From positions 3,906,001-3,970,000 of the forward strand of contig NZ_BLLB01000002.1 in assembly GCF_010723735.1 (NCBI RefSeq): a DNA stretch of 64,000 nucleotides, read 5' to 3'. The notes beneath the pieces were generated by a model, which saw only the letters and a list, made by a program, of their open reading frames with translations, did no database searches and was not told the origin of the DNA. Source of the DNA: Mycolicibacterium hippocampi (GTDB taxonomy: Bacteria; Actinomycetota; Actinomycetes; Mycobacteriales; Mycobacteriaceae). This document shows, piece by piece, positions 24,242-32,418 of this stretch. A program made the translations under genes and the position numbers. Each line of letters starts with the position of its first letter. Position 1 is the first letter of the stretch.

Positions 24242-24264
24242 CGCTAAACCATTAAGGGGTGATC

Positions 24265-26286
24265 GTGATCAATTCTGGCGTCGAAGAGACAGACGTTCTG
24301 ATCGTGGGGGGCAGCTTGGTGGGGTTGTCGGCGGCGGTGTTCCTCGCCTCCTCTGGGGTGCGAGCACTCCTGGTCGAACGCCACCTGGGCAGTTCGCAAC
24401 ATCCACGCGCGATCGGCTACACCACTCGCACGGTCGAGATGTTCCGCCAGGCCGGAATCGCGTTGCCGGCCAGCACCGCGCCGGGGCCGCCCGGACGGGC
24501 ACGGGTGGAAAGCCTCACCGGTGCGTGGCACGAGACCAACGGGTGGGCGGCACCGACATGCCGGCCAGCCGAGCCCGGCCAGTACTCGCCGGTGGCGGGC
24601 TCAACGATCGCCCAAGACAGTCTCGAGCCGATCCTGCGAAGCCGCGCGACCGAACTGGGTGCCGATCTACGCCTCGGTGAGGAGCTAATCTCCTTCGCCC
24701 ACAACGACGAAGCAGTCACCGCGACTGTGCGCCGACGAGCCGACGGGTCGGCCCACCAGATCAGGGCGGCGTACCTGGTCGCCGCTGACGGGGCCAATAG
24801 TCCCGTCCGGTCTCAACTGGGCATCACCCGCGGCGGCCGAGGCTTGTTGTCGGTGCAGCGTAGCGTTCTCTTCCGGGCGCCGTTGGAACGATACCTGCGA
24901 AACGGAATCGTGCAGTTCGAGATCAAGCAGCCCGGGCTCGACGCATTCTTGGCCAGCTACGGTGACGGACGTTGGGTGTTGATGGTCACCGGTGACATCG
25001 AACGCAGCGAGCAGCAACATATCTCTTTGATCCGCCGCGCTGCAGGCATCGCCGATCTACCCGTCGAGATCATCACAGACGGGCGGTGGGAGTTGGCCGC
25101 CTGGATCGCCGCCCACTTCGGCAGTGGGCGGATCTTTTTGACCGGTGACGCCGCCCATCAACTGCCACCAAACCGCGGTGGCTACGGTGCAAACACCGGC
25201 ATCGCCGACGCCCACAACCTGAGCTGGAAACTGGCCTCCGTCCTTAACGGACAGAGTAGCCCCGCCTTGCTGGACACCTACGACGCCGAACGCCGACCCG
25301 TCGCGCTACTGCGCCACGACCAGATCTTCGCCCGCTCCGACTTCAAGGGCCACCTCGACACGGATACCGACGACGTCGAGGTCATCGACGACATCGCCAT
25401 GGAACTAGGACAACTGTACCGATCGGCAGCACTTCCGACCGCAAGCGATGATCTGCCCCCCGTACGGCGCCCCGACCAATGGGCCGGACAACCCGGCACC
25501 CGAGCGCCCCACCTCTGGTTCGACGATGACAAGCGGCAATCGCTTCTCGACTTCTACGGCCAAGGCTGGGTGGTTGTCGCCGATGGTGGCGCCTGGACCA
25601 GCGCTGCCCGGCGGGTGAGCACCGACCTCGAAATCAGCCTCACCGCGGTCCCCGTACCTGCGGGCACCACAGCCCACCACAACTTCATGGCTCTCTACGG
25701 CCTGGGGCCCGGTGGCGCCTGCCTGATACGGCCAGACGGGCACATCGCTGCGCACTTCGAGACTGCCCCCGCGAGCCGTGTCACCGCACTAACCGAGGCG
25801 CTGACCGCCGCCGTGATGCTGCGTGAGCGCTTGGTCGTACAGCTGAGCCACCTCGGCGACCGCGACGCCCTGGTCGCGTTGACCATCCGCTACGCCGACG
25901 CCATCAATCGTGGCTACGACGGCAAAACTATCGAGCCCGAACTGTTTTCACAGATCTTTAGCCACGATGCGACCTACACGATGCCTGGCGAGGACCCCTA
26001 CGTCGGATTGGAAGCCGTCGTCTCCGCGCTACCCGCCGCGACCGCGGCCGTCCCGTTCGCGATGCACGCCTTCGTCAACCCCATCCTTGACATCGGCAAG
26101 ACAACCGCGACGGCACGTTGGCTGATGTGGCTGGTGGCCCGCCCCACCGATGCCGACCTACGAACTGGCTACGTACAGACCTCTTTCAGCTACACCCGCA
26201 CCTCCGCGGGCTGGCGGATCCGATCAGTCGTCGTGCACCCCGGCGGCATCCAAATCCCGCAACCCGGAGCAGTCAGACATGAGTAA
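24265..26286 (+). CDS. FAD-dependent aromatic monooxygenase fused to a SnoaL-like domain
   Basis: About 673 residues. Residues 1-400 are a PHBH/UbiH-type flavoprotein hydroxylase: dinucleotide loop DVLIVGGSLVGLSAA, the second nucleotide motif DGANSPVRSQLG, and FAD-ribityl motif FLTGDAAHQLPPNRGG. A thioredoxin-like tail (WVVVADGGAWTSAA) covers about 400-520, and residues about 535-673 (ALTIRYADAINRGYDG...GWRIRSVVVH) are an NTF2/SnoaL-like domain. Such hydroxylases use NAD(P)H and O2 on phenolic or polyketide substrates. GTG at 24265 has AAGGGG 5 nt upstream; GTG 24259 is an alternative. Regulated probably by the divergent TetR. Confidence 0.88.
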   Translation: MINSGVEETDVLIVGGSLVGLSAAVFLASSGVRALLVERHLGSSQHPRAIGYTTRTVEMFRQAGIALPASTAPGPPGRARVESLTGAWHETNGWAAPTCRPAEPGQYSPVAGSTIAQDSLEPILRSRATELGADLRLGEELISFAHNDEAVTATVRRRADGSAHQIRAAYLVAADGANSPVRSQLGITRGGRGLLSVQRSVLFRAPLERYLRNGIVQFEIKQPGLDAFLASYGDGRWVLMVTGDIERSEQQHISLIRRAAGIADLPVEIITDGRWELAAWIAAHFGSGRIFLTGDAAHQLPPNRGGYGANTGIADAHNLSWKLASVLNGQSSPALLDTYDAERRPVALLRHDQIFARSDFKGHLDTDTDDVEVIDDIAMELGQLYRSAALPTASDDLPPVRRPDQWAGQPGTRAPHLWFDDDKRQSLLDFYGQGWVVVADGGAWTSAARRVSTDLEISLTAVPVPAGTTAHHNFMALYGLGPGGACLIRPDGHIAAHFETAPASRVTALTEALTAAVMLRERLVVQLSHLGDRDALVALTIRYADAINRGYDGKTIEPELFSQIFSHDATYTMPGEDPYVGLEAVVSALPAATAAVPFAMHAFVNPILDIGKTTATARWLMWLVARPTDADLRTGYVQTSFSYTRTSAGWRIRSVVVHPGGIQIPQPGAVRHE

Positions 26287-26327
26287 ACATCCTTGTGAAG
26301 GGCCGTAGTGGACTGAGATTGATGGGT

Positions 26328-27371
26328 CTATGGGATGGCCACGGAAGGGGTGTCGAGTAGGTCCGCCTTCCCGCCCGTGACGGCGTGGACGGCGCCCGGA
26401 TCTGTCTTCATGTCATGCGGGTAGCCCAGCTGCATGGCACTGGCAGTATCGAGCTGGTCGATCTGCCCTGGGCTGAGATGGAGTTGTGCCGCTGCAAGAT
26501 TGGTCTCTAACTGCGCGGCCGTTCGAGGGCCGACGATGGGGATGACCCCCTTGGCCATTGACCAGCTGATCGCCACCGCGTCGGCCGTGACGTTCGCTTC
26601 CAAGGCGATCGCTTCGACGGTGTCGAGGATGGCGGCCTTGTTGCCGTCGACCTCTTGGTGGAGGAACTGGCTGATCGAACTCTGCGCACGACCTCTTTCT
26701 CCGCGGCGATACTTCCCGGTCAGCATCCCGCCGCCGAGCGGCGAATAGCCCAGCGCCCCTAGTCCGAAGGCTTCAGCCATCGGCAACAGATCACGTTCTG
26801 CAGCGCGTTCGACCAAGCTGTACTCCGTCTGGATGGCGACCAGAGGTGCCCAGCCGCGATCCGCGGCGATCGTCGCGCCTGTCGCTGCCCGCCAGGCGGG
26901 AAAGCTCGAAAGGCCAACATAGAGCACCTTGCCAGAACGGACAAGATCGTCGAATGCGCGCATGATCTCCTCGATAGGAGTCCCATTGTCGGGAGCGTGC
27001 GCCCACAGTAGATCCACTCGATCGGTATTCAACCGCCGCAGGCTCGCCTCCAGCGACTGGACCATCGACTTCCTGCCGTTACCGGTCATCTGGAGCCCGC
27101 TGTCCATGGTGGTGCCCGTTGAGTACTTGGTTGCCAACACCACCTCGTCGCGATCGGAGGCGATCATGTCGGCGAGACACACCTCCGCGTCACCGAACTG
27201 ATAGTTGCTGGAGGTATCAATGAAATTTCCGCCGGCTGCCCGGTACTGGTCGTACATAGCTCGCGCCTCAGAGGGATTCGCGCCATGCCCCCAACTTGTT
27301 CCGAAGTTGCCGGTTCCCAGAGAAAGCGTCGAAACACGCAATCCCGATCGGCCGAGATATCGATAGCGCAC
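26328..27371 (-). CDS. Aldo/keto reductase
   Basis: A 347-residue NADP-dependent oxidoreductase. The catalytic residues are all visible: FIDTSSNYQFGDAE (Asp, Tyr), LATKYSTGT (Lys) and LLWAHAPDN (His). The cofactor loop is IPIVGPRTAAQLE. The first residues RYRYLGRSGLRVSTLSLGTGNFG are typical of the AKR11/13-like bacterial group. It is divergent from an AraC regulator, which probably controls it. It converges with the monooxygenase gene, leaving a 41-bp gap. Confidence 0.92.
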   Translation of the reverse strand: MRYRYLGRSGLRVSTLSLGTGNFGTSWGHGANPSEARAMYDQYRAAGGNFIDTSSNYQFGDAEVCLADMIASDRDEVVLATKYSTGTTMDSGLQMTGNGRKSMVQSLEASLRRLNTDRVDLLWAHAPDNGTPIEEIMRAFDDLVRSGKVLYVGLSSFPAWRAATGATIAADRGWAPLVAIQTEYSLVERAAERDLLPMAEAFGLGALGYSPLGGGMLTGKYRRGERGRAQSSISQFLHQEVDGNKAAILDTVEAIALEANVTADAVAISWSMAKGVIPIVGPRTAAQLETNLAAAQLHLSPGQIDQLDTASAMQLGYPHDMKTDPGAVHAVTGGKADLLDTPSVAIP

Positions 27372-27479
27372 GGTTTGCTCCTTCGCATCAGGGGGTCACA
27401 CCCGGCAATGGCACCCATCACGACGTGCGACCAGGCACTGCACTGACTATGCAGCGCGCCCTTCGGTACGGTCCATAAT

Positions 27480-28469
27480 GTGAAGTCTGAAAATATTTAT
27501 CCATCGTCCACCGCGTCCGCGGTGATCGGTTCGCGTGATCCGATAGCCGACGTCATGGGACTGCTTCGTCCACGCACGGTTGTGCCTGCGCCGCTGCACG
27601 CCGCCAGTCCCTGGGCGGTGCGGTTTGATCCATTCCCACACGTCAGACTCGGCGTTGTCGTCGACGGCCAGTGCTGGCTGAGGCTCGACGGTCTCGAGCC
27701 GATGCAGTTGAACGAAGGGGACTTCTACCTGCTCGGCCACCCTCCGCCCTACACGCTGAGCAGCTCACTCGACAACATGCCAGCGCGGCAAGCCACCACG
27801 CTCGCGCGGAACACCATAGGCAGAGGATTTCGCATCGGAACTACGATGGACGAAGACTCATATACGTGCAGTGTCGACTTCACCTTCGACGCCAGCGACG
27901 CCAGCGTGCTGCTCAATGTGCTTCCGAGGGTAGTCCATGTCCGAGCCGGCGATCCGCGCGTACCGCAGTTCATGAACCTCGCCTCGCTACTGGTCTTCGA
28001 GATCGAATCGCCCAGTGTCGGAACGTCACTCGTGCTGGAGCACCTTGCACAGATCATTTTTGTCCACATGTTGCGGGCGCACGCCCACCAGACCGAACAA
28101 CCCAGCGGCTGGCTCGCAGCGCTCGCCGATGACGGCGTCGGGGCGGCGCTGCGGGCGATGCACGCCGACGTAGGCCGCCGATGGACGCTCGCCGAACTAG
28201 CTGAGATCGGTCAGATGTCACGTTCAGCGTTCGCCGCTGCGTTCAAGGCCAAGGTGGGCACACCGCCGTTGACCTACCTGATCAACTGGAGAATGACACT
28301 GGCCCGCGACGCCCTGCGCAACGGCGGCTGGTCGAACGCCGAGCTAGCAGCCGCTACGGGCTATGAGTCGGAAAGCGCCTTCAGCACAGCGTTTCGGCGG
28401 GAAGTCGGGTCCTCACCCCGGCACTACCGCAACGCGGTGCAACAGATCGGTGAAGCGGCGGCCGAGTAA
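27480..28469 (+). CDS. AraC-family regulator with cupin-type N-terminus
   Basis: A 329-residue regulator. The N-terminal AraC-binding-like cupin (ADVMGLLRPRTVVPAPLH, VVVDGQCWLRLDG, LNEGDFYLLGHPPPYTL) precedes a C-terminal double HTH: WTLAELAEIGQMSRSAFAAAF and NAELAAATGYESESAFSTAFRR, then VGSSPRHYR. The start GTG lies 7 nt after a TACGGT -10 box (27467-27472), so the mRNA may be leaderless. It diverges from the aldo-keto reductase gene, a very common regulator and target pairing for this family. Confidence 0.9.
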   Translation: MKSENIYPSSTASAVIGSRDPIADVMGLLRPRTVVPAPLHAASPWAVRFDPFPHVRLGVVVDGQCWLRLDGLEPMQLNEGDFYLLGHPPPYTLSSSLDNMPARQATTLARNTIGRGFRIGTTMDEDSYTCSVDFTFDASDASVLLNVLPRVVHVRAGDPRVPQFMNLASLLVFEIESPSVGTSLVLEHLAQIIFVHMLRAHAHQTEQPSGWLAALADDGVGAALRAMHADVGRRWTLAELAEIGQMSRSAFAAAFKAKVGTPPLTYLINWRMTLARDALRNGGWSNAELAAATGYESESAFSTAFRREVGSSPRHYRNAVQQIGEAAAE

Positions 28470-28511
28470 CAAGCGCTTCCGCCGAACGATCCGAACCTTA
28501 CCGGTGCAGCC

Positions 28512-28652
28512 TGCTGTACTCCCGTGCGAGTACATGTCACCTCCCGTGGGTGGATGCGGCCGCCAGCGGCCGCCGTCATCGTGGTGAATACCAACCACTC
28601 ATCGGAGGTCTCGTGTCCAGACACCCAGATTCCACACTGATCGATCGGCAGT
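28512..28652 (+). repeat. 141-bp direct repeat, copy A (promoter-leader element)
   Basis: Aligned without gaps to copy B (29181-29321) with 12 mismatches in 141 positions by my count, about 91% identity. It begins with a near-palindrome GTACTCCC-gt-GCGAGTAC (28516-28533) and contains a Shine-Dalgarno GGAGG (28604-28608) followed 4 nt later by GTG at 28613, which opens a frame beginning VSRHPDST. That frame is continuous, after 43 codons, with the ATG of the secreted protein at 28742. Confidence 0.85.
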
Positions 28653-28741
28653 CCGGGAGCGCGCTGTCAGCCAATGCTGACGACGCTTCAGCGAGATTCG
28701 ACCCACGGCGCCGAGTCAACACAAAGGGAAGAGCAGAGACC

Positions 28742-29041
28742 ATGAAGAACCTCACCGCCGTCACCGCGATCACCGCCGGATTCGCCGGCGCCTTCATCGG
28801 GCTGGCTGGCCCCGCCACCGCGGCCCCTTCCGGATCGGCCGACGCCGCGGACACCATCGCCTCACTCGAAGCAGGCGGCAACCGCGTCATCGTCAACCGC
28901 CAGAGCAACACCACTCTCGACAACGCCGAGGTCGTCTCGGTCCGTCAGGGCCAACCCATCCGCGAATACGTCTGGGACGCCCAAGGCGACGACCGCATTC
29001 TCGAAACCACCGGCAACGTCGTCTTCGTCGACGTCAAGTAA
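28742..29041 (+). CDS. Small secreted mycobacterial protein
   Basis: A 99-residue exported protein: signal peptide KNLTAVTAITAGFAGAFIG ending at an AATAA-like site (GPATAAPS), then a mature domain of about 70 residues containing SLEAGGNRVIVNRQ and VVFVDVK. Small secreted proteins of this pattern are common in mycobacteria; their function is not known. The ATG at 28742 has a GGGAAGAG tract upstream and starts the signal peptide. An in-frame GTG at 28613, with a better Shine-Dalgarno in the repeated element, would add 43 residues and bury the signal, so it is more likely a leader. A strong hairpin terminator follows. Confidence 0.8.
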   Translation: MKNLTAVTAITAGFAGAFIGLAGPATAAPSGSADAADTIASLEAGGNRVIVNRQSNTTLDNAEVVSVRQGQPIREYVWDAQGDDRILETTGNVVFVDVK

Positions 29042-29051
29042 CCCGCCCCAA

Positions 29052-29093
29052 GACAACAGGGGCGCCTCTCCCCCCCGGGGCGCCCCTGTTGTC
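29052..29093 (+). terminator. Hairpin terminator after the secreted-protein gene
   Basis: Perfect 15-bp inverted repeat: GACAACAGGGGCGCC (29052-29066) and its complement (29079-29093) around a 12-nt C-rich loop. There is no T-tract after it, as is usual for actinobacterial terminators. It isolates the secreted-protein gene from repeat copy B. Confidence 0.8.
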
Positions 29094-29180
29094 ATTCGAG
29101 ACACCGCCGTCAGCTATCCGCCAACTCCCCCATTGACTTGCAAGCGGCGGCCTGACCACCAAGGTCGGCCGCTCGGTTGC

Positions 29181-29321
29181 TGCTGTACTCCCGTGGGAGT
29201 ACGCGTCACCTCCCGTGGGTGGATGCGGCCGCCAGCGCCCGCCGTCATCGTGGTGGATACCAATTACTCATCGGAGGTCTCGTGTCCCCACACCCAGATT
29301 CCACAGAGGTCGATCGGCAGT
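29181..29321 (+). repeat. 141-bp direct repeat, copy B (promoter-leader element)
   Basis: Same element as copy A (28512-28652). In this copy the 18-bp palindrome GTACTCCC-gt-GGGAGTAC (29185-29202) is perfect. The Shine-Dalgarno and GTG (29282) are kept, and the leader frame begins VSPHPDST. Here the leader ends with its own stop at 29411-29413, one nucleotide before the ATG of the amidohydrolase gene. Confidence 0.85.
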
Positions 29322-29413
29322 GCTCGGCACAGACTTTTGAGGATCCAATTGAAGGCTTTGCCAAGCGAAAGCTACGCCCAAACTGTACAACGCAACATCG
29401 GAGCAGAAACTGA
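29282..29413 (+). CDS. Predicted 43-residue leader peptide upstream of the amidohydrolase
   Basis: Starts at a GTG with GGAGG 4 nt upstream, inside repeat copy B. The first 13 residues (VSPHPDSTEVDRQ) match the leader frame of copy A (VSRHPDSTLIDRQ) except for three positions; the remainder differs. The stop is separated from the amidohydrolase ATG by a single nucleotide, an arrangement that favours translational coupling. No domain is recognisable, so it may be a regulatory leader or simply a relic of the gene to which the element originally belonged. Confidence 0.45.
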   Translation: MSPHPDSTEVDRQCSAQTFEDPIEGFAKRKLRPNCTTQHRSRN

Positions 29414-29414
29414 T

Positions 29415-30557
29415 ATGACGATGAGAACAAAATCCCTAGAGAAACTTGTGACGGGACGCCGCAACTTTCTCGGCGGCGCGGCTGCCCTTGGTGTTGGCGC
29501 CGGATTGTCCGCGTGTGCCACTACATCCAATGACCCAGCCACAGAGATTTCGGAGATCACGTTGCGAGACCAAGACCTGCAATTTATCGCCACCGAAGAG
29601 ACCTATACCACCGATGAGCTGATTGCGCTCAACGCAATCAACGATGATCACGTGGAGTACCTCAAGGAAACTGGTCTTACCGAACTCGGGCCCGACCGCA
29701 TCGGCGCAATGGATGAGGCAGGTATCAATGTTCAAATTCTCTCCGCACATACGCCGGGCGTGCAGGATCTCGCCGGTCAGGAAGGCAACGATTTTGCGTA
29801 TCGTCTCAACAAGATGATCGCCGATGGCCCGATGACCGCCTATCCGGGGCGGTACCAGGCGTATGCGACCCTGCCCCTGCAGGACCCCGAGGCCTCTGCG
29901 GACGAATTGGAACGCGCCGTCCGCGAAGACGGCTTCGTTGGCGCCATGACCAATGGGTTCATTGGCAGCAAGTTCCTCGACCACCAGGATTTCGAGCCCG
30001 TTCTGGCACGTGCCGAGGCACTTGATGTTCCGATATACCTGCATCCGGGTTACCCACCCAAAGAAGTCTTTGATATCTACTACAAAATCGGACGCCCAGG
30101 ATTTGAGGCTGAGTACCAAGAGCATATTTTCAGTGGCTCAGGATATGGTTGGCACCAAGAGGTGCTTACTCAATCCCTTCGACTGATCATGACCGGGGTT
30201 TTCGACAGATTCCCAAGACTGCAGATCATTGTCGGCCACATGGGAGAAGGCCTTCCGTTCTATTACGAGCGCATCGTCGAAGATCTGGGAGAACCGACCG
30301 AAGGTTATCTGAACAAGCCTGTCGGGCAATACTTCAAGGACAACTTTTGGTACACAACCAGCGCATTCTTCCAGGATGAGCTGCTTCATCTGTTGCTGAA
30401 GTACATCAGTGTGGATCGCGTAATGTTTGCCACTGACTACCCGTTTGCGGACATGAAGGAAGGAACCGACTGGTTCCGGGCAGTGGATCTGCCACGCGAG
30501 ACGAAGGAAAAAATCGCGTTCCGAAATGCAGAAAAACTATTCGGCATACAGGTCTGA
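29415..30557 (+). CDS. Exported amidohydrolase-2 family protein (decarboxylase-like), probably acquired
   Basis: A 380-residue protein with a twin-arginine signal RRNFLGG (residues 15-21) and a lipobox-like LSAC (Cys34), so it is probably an exported lipoprotein. The rest is an amidohydrolase-2 TIM barrel: YLHPGYPP, IIVGHMGEGLPFYYERI and MFATDYPF supply the metal-site His and Asp seen in gamma-resorcylate and ACMSD-like decarboxylases/hydrolases. Codon use is clearly more A/T-rich than that of every neighbour (for example AAT, ATT and GAA runs), which points to horizontal transfer. It is driven probably by the repeated promoter-leader element directly upstream. Confidence 0.87.
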   Translation: MTMRTKSLEKLVTGRRNFLGGAAALGVGAGLSACATTSNDPATEISEITLRDQDLQFIATEETYTTDELIALNAINDDHVEYLKETGLTELGPDRIGAMDEAGINVQILSAHTPGVQDLAGQEGNDFAYRLNKMIADGPMTAYPGRYQAYATLPLQDPEASADELERAVREDGFVGAMTNGFIGSKFLDHQDFEPVLARAEALDVPIYLHPGYPPKEVFDIYYKIGRPGFEAEYQEHIFSGSGYGWHQEVLTQSLRLIMTGVFDRFPRLQIIVGHMGEGLPFYYERIVEDLGEPTEGYLNKPVGQYFKDNFWYTTSAFFQDELLHLLLKYISVDRVMFATDYPFADMKEGTDWFRAVDLPRETKEKIAFRNAEKLFGIQV

Positions 30558-30589
30558 CGCATCCGACCGGTCGCGACGATGATGGACCC

Positions 30590-31720
30590 GTGACGCACAC
30601 CGATCACCGCACCTCTCGCGCCGAGCTCGCTGCGATCGTCGCCGCGTTGGCGGTGTCGATCGGCACGTTGGTCATCGATCCGGACGTCGTGGCCGGACGG
30701 CAACTCCCAGGCATCGCGATCGCGGCCGTCGCCGCAGTGCTGCTCGTCGTCGCCGGTCGGTTCGGTCGGGCAACCGTCGTGGCGATCGGTGTGCTGGACG
30801 TCGCCACCCTCGCATGGACCTCCAGCCCGATCGCGCTGCGACCGCTGCTCATTGTGGCGCTGTTCTATCTCGTGCGCCGGAGCGACGGTCGCTCTGTGAT
30901 CTGGTTCGGATCGCTCGCCGCGATCGTCGTCGCCGGCTTCGGTGCGCAGATCAGTAATGAGCCGTTCCTGTTCGAATGGGCCGCCGACGCAGCCGTTCTC
31001 CTGCTCCCGATCGCCGCCGCCGACGCCCGTCGCTCCAACCTGCAGCGTCGAGCCGACGCAGTGGAACGCCAAGTCGCCGAACGGCTCCAGGCGGAACGCC
31101 TTCGCATCGCGTACGACCTTCACGACATCGTCGCCCATTCGCTCTCGGCGATCACCGTGCAGTCCGGCATCGCCGCCCACGTGTTCGAGCGTGATCCGGG
31201 CGCCGCTCACTCTGCGCTCGTCGAAATCAACGGCACAGGCAGGCGATCGCTGGACGAGCTGAGATCCCTGCTCGGGCTCCTCCGGTCCGACCAGTCGGTC
31301 CCGCTTCGTCCGGTACCGACGGCCACCACGACCATCAGCGACGTCGTTGCTGCCGCCGGGCACTCGAATGGGGCCGAGGTGGTCGAGGACGGTCACTATC
31401 CTGCGAACGTGGCGGAGAGCACCGTGGTGACAGTGCACCGAATCGTGCACGAGTGCCTCGTCAACGTCGCCCGCCACGCCGGCGAGGTCCCCGCGATCGT
31501 GCGGCTCCGGCACGCGGAGGGCGGCGTGCACGTCACCGTGTCGAACGACGCCCCGGCCACCGCACGTGTTGCCGCGCCGGGCACCGGCATCGGTCTGGTC
31601 GCGATCCGCGAGCGAGCGGAACTCCTCGGGGGCACCGTCGACGCCGGCCCCACCGACGAGGGCGGGTTCACGGTGCGTGCGTTCGTGCCCTACCAACTTC
31701 CCGGCGGGCGGGGGGCATGA
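30590..31720 (+). CDS. NarL-type sensor histidine kinase
   Basis: A 376-residue kinase: four to five membrane helices in the first 145 residues with little extracellular sequence, a coiled linker (LQRRADAVERQVAERLQAER), the HisKA_3 box RIAYDLHDIVAHSLS with phosphoacceptor His178, and a C-terminal HATPase domain (HRIVHECLVNVARHA, GTGIGLVAIRERAELLGG). The GTG at 30590 follows the amidohydrolase by 32 nt. Its stop overlaps the response regulator start (ATGA). The membrane-buried sensor suggests detection of envelope stress or a lipophilic signal (inference). Confidence 0.93.
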   Translation: MTHTDHRTSRAELAAIVAALAVSIGTLVIDPDVVAGRQLPGIAIAAVAAVLLVVAGRFGRATVVAIGVLDVATLAWTSSPIALRPLLIVALFYLVRRSDGRSVIWFGSLAAIVVAGFGAQISNEPFLFEWAADAAVLLLPIAAADARRSNLQRRADAVERQVAERLQAERLRIAYDLHDIVAHSLSAITVQSGIAAHVFERDPGAAHSALVEINGTGRRSLDELRSLLGLLRSDQSVPLRPVPTATTTISDVVAAAGHSNGAEVVEDGHYPANVAESTVVTVHRIVHECLVNVARHAGEVPAIVRLRHAEGGVHVTVSNDAPATARVAAPGTGIGLVAIRERAELLGGTVDAGPTDEGGFTVRAFVPYQLPGGRGA

Positions 31721-32397
31721 CCGCGGCCAGGCGCGACATCCGCGTGCTGCTCGTGGACGACCAGGAGTTGGTGCGTCGCGGCTTCGCGATGCTGCTCACC
31801 AACGAACCCGGCATCGAGGTCGTCGGTGAGGCCGGCGACGGCGCGCAGGCGATCGCCGAGACCTGGCGGACACGCCCCGACGTCGTGCTGATGGACATCC
31901 GCATGCCTCGCATGGACGGGCTCGACGCAACCCGAGCGATCTGCGGCGACGAACGACTCAGCGCCACCAAGGTGCTTGTGCTCACCACCTTCGCGCTCGA
32001 TGAGTACGTCTACGAGGCGCTCAGAGTCGGCGCCTCCGGTTTCCTGCTCAAGGACACCCCGCCGAGACTCCTGCTCGAGGCGATCGCCGCCGCCGCCGAC
32101 GGTGACGTCCTCATCTCACCGGTGATGACCAAGCGGTTGGTCGCCGACCTCGTTCGCCGACCGGTCAGCCGTCCGGGAGAGCCGGGTCCCCTCGATGTCC
32201 TGAGCGCGCGAGAGCGGGAAGTACTCGCCGAGGTCGCACGTGGCAAGACCAACTCCGAGATCGGCGCGTCGCTCTTCATGTCGCCGCTCACCGCGAAGAC
32301 GCACGTCAGTCGCATCCTCGGCAAGCTGAACGCGCGCGACCGCGCCCAACTCGTGATCATCGGATACGAGACCGGCCTCGTCAGCCCCGGTGAGTGA
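31717..32397 (+). CDS. NarL/FixJ-type response regulator
   Basis: A 226-residue regulator: receiver domain with DD at 14-15, phosphoacceptor Asp60 in VLMDIRMPRMDG and Lys in LLKDTPP, followed by a LuxR-type HTH (LSAREREVLAEVARGKTNSE...TAKTHVSRILGKL). It is translationally coupled to the histidine kinase by a 4-nt overlap, and the pair forms a two-component system. Its regulon is not evident from the flanking genes. It converges with the epimerase gene, leaving 21 bp. Confidence 0.94.
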   Translation: MTAARRDIRVLLVDDQELVRRGFAMLLTNEPGIEVVGEAGDGAQAIAETWRTRPDVVLMDIRMPRMDGLDATRAICGDERLSATKVLVLTTFALDEYVYEALRVGASGFLLKDTPPRLLLEAIAAAADGDVLISPVMTKRLVADLVRRPVSRPGEPGPLDVLSAREREVLAEVARGKTNSEIGASLFMSPLTAKTHVSRILGKLNARDRAQLVIIGYETGLVSPGE

Positions 32398-32418
32398 GCA
32401 TGCGTCGCGGCGCGTCAT

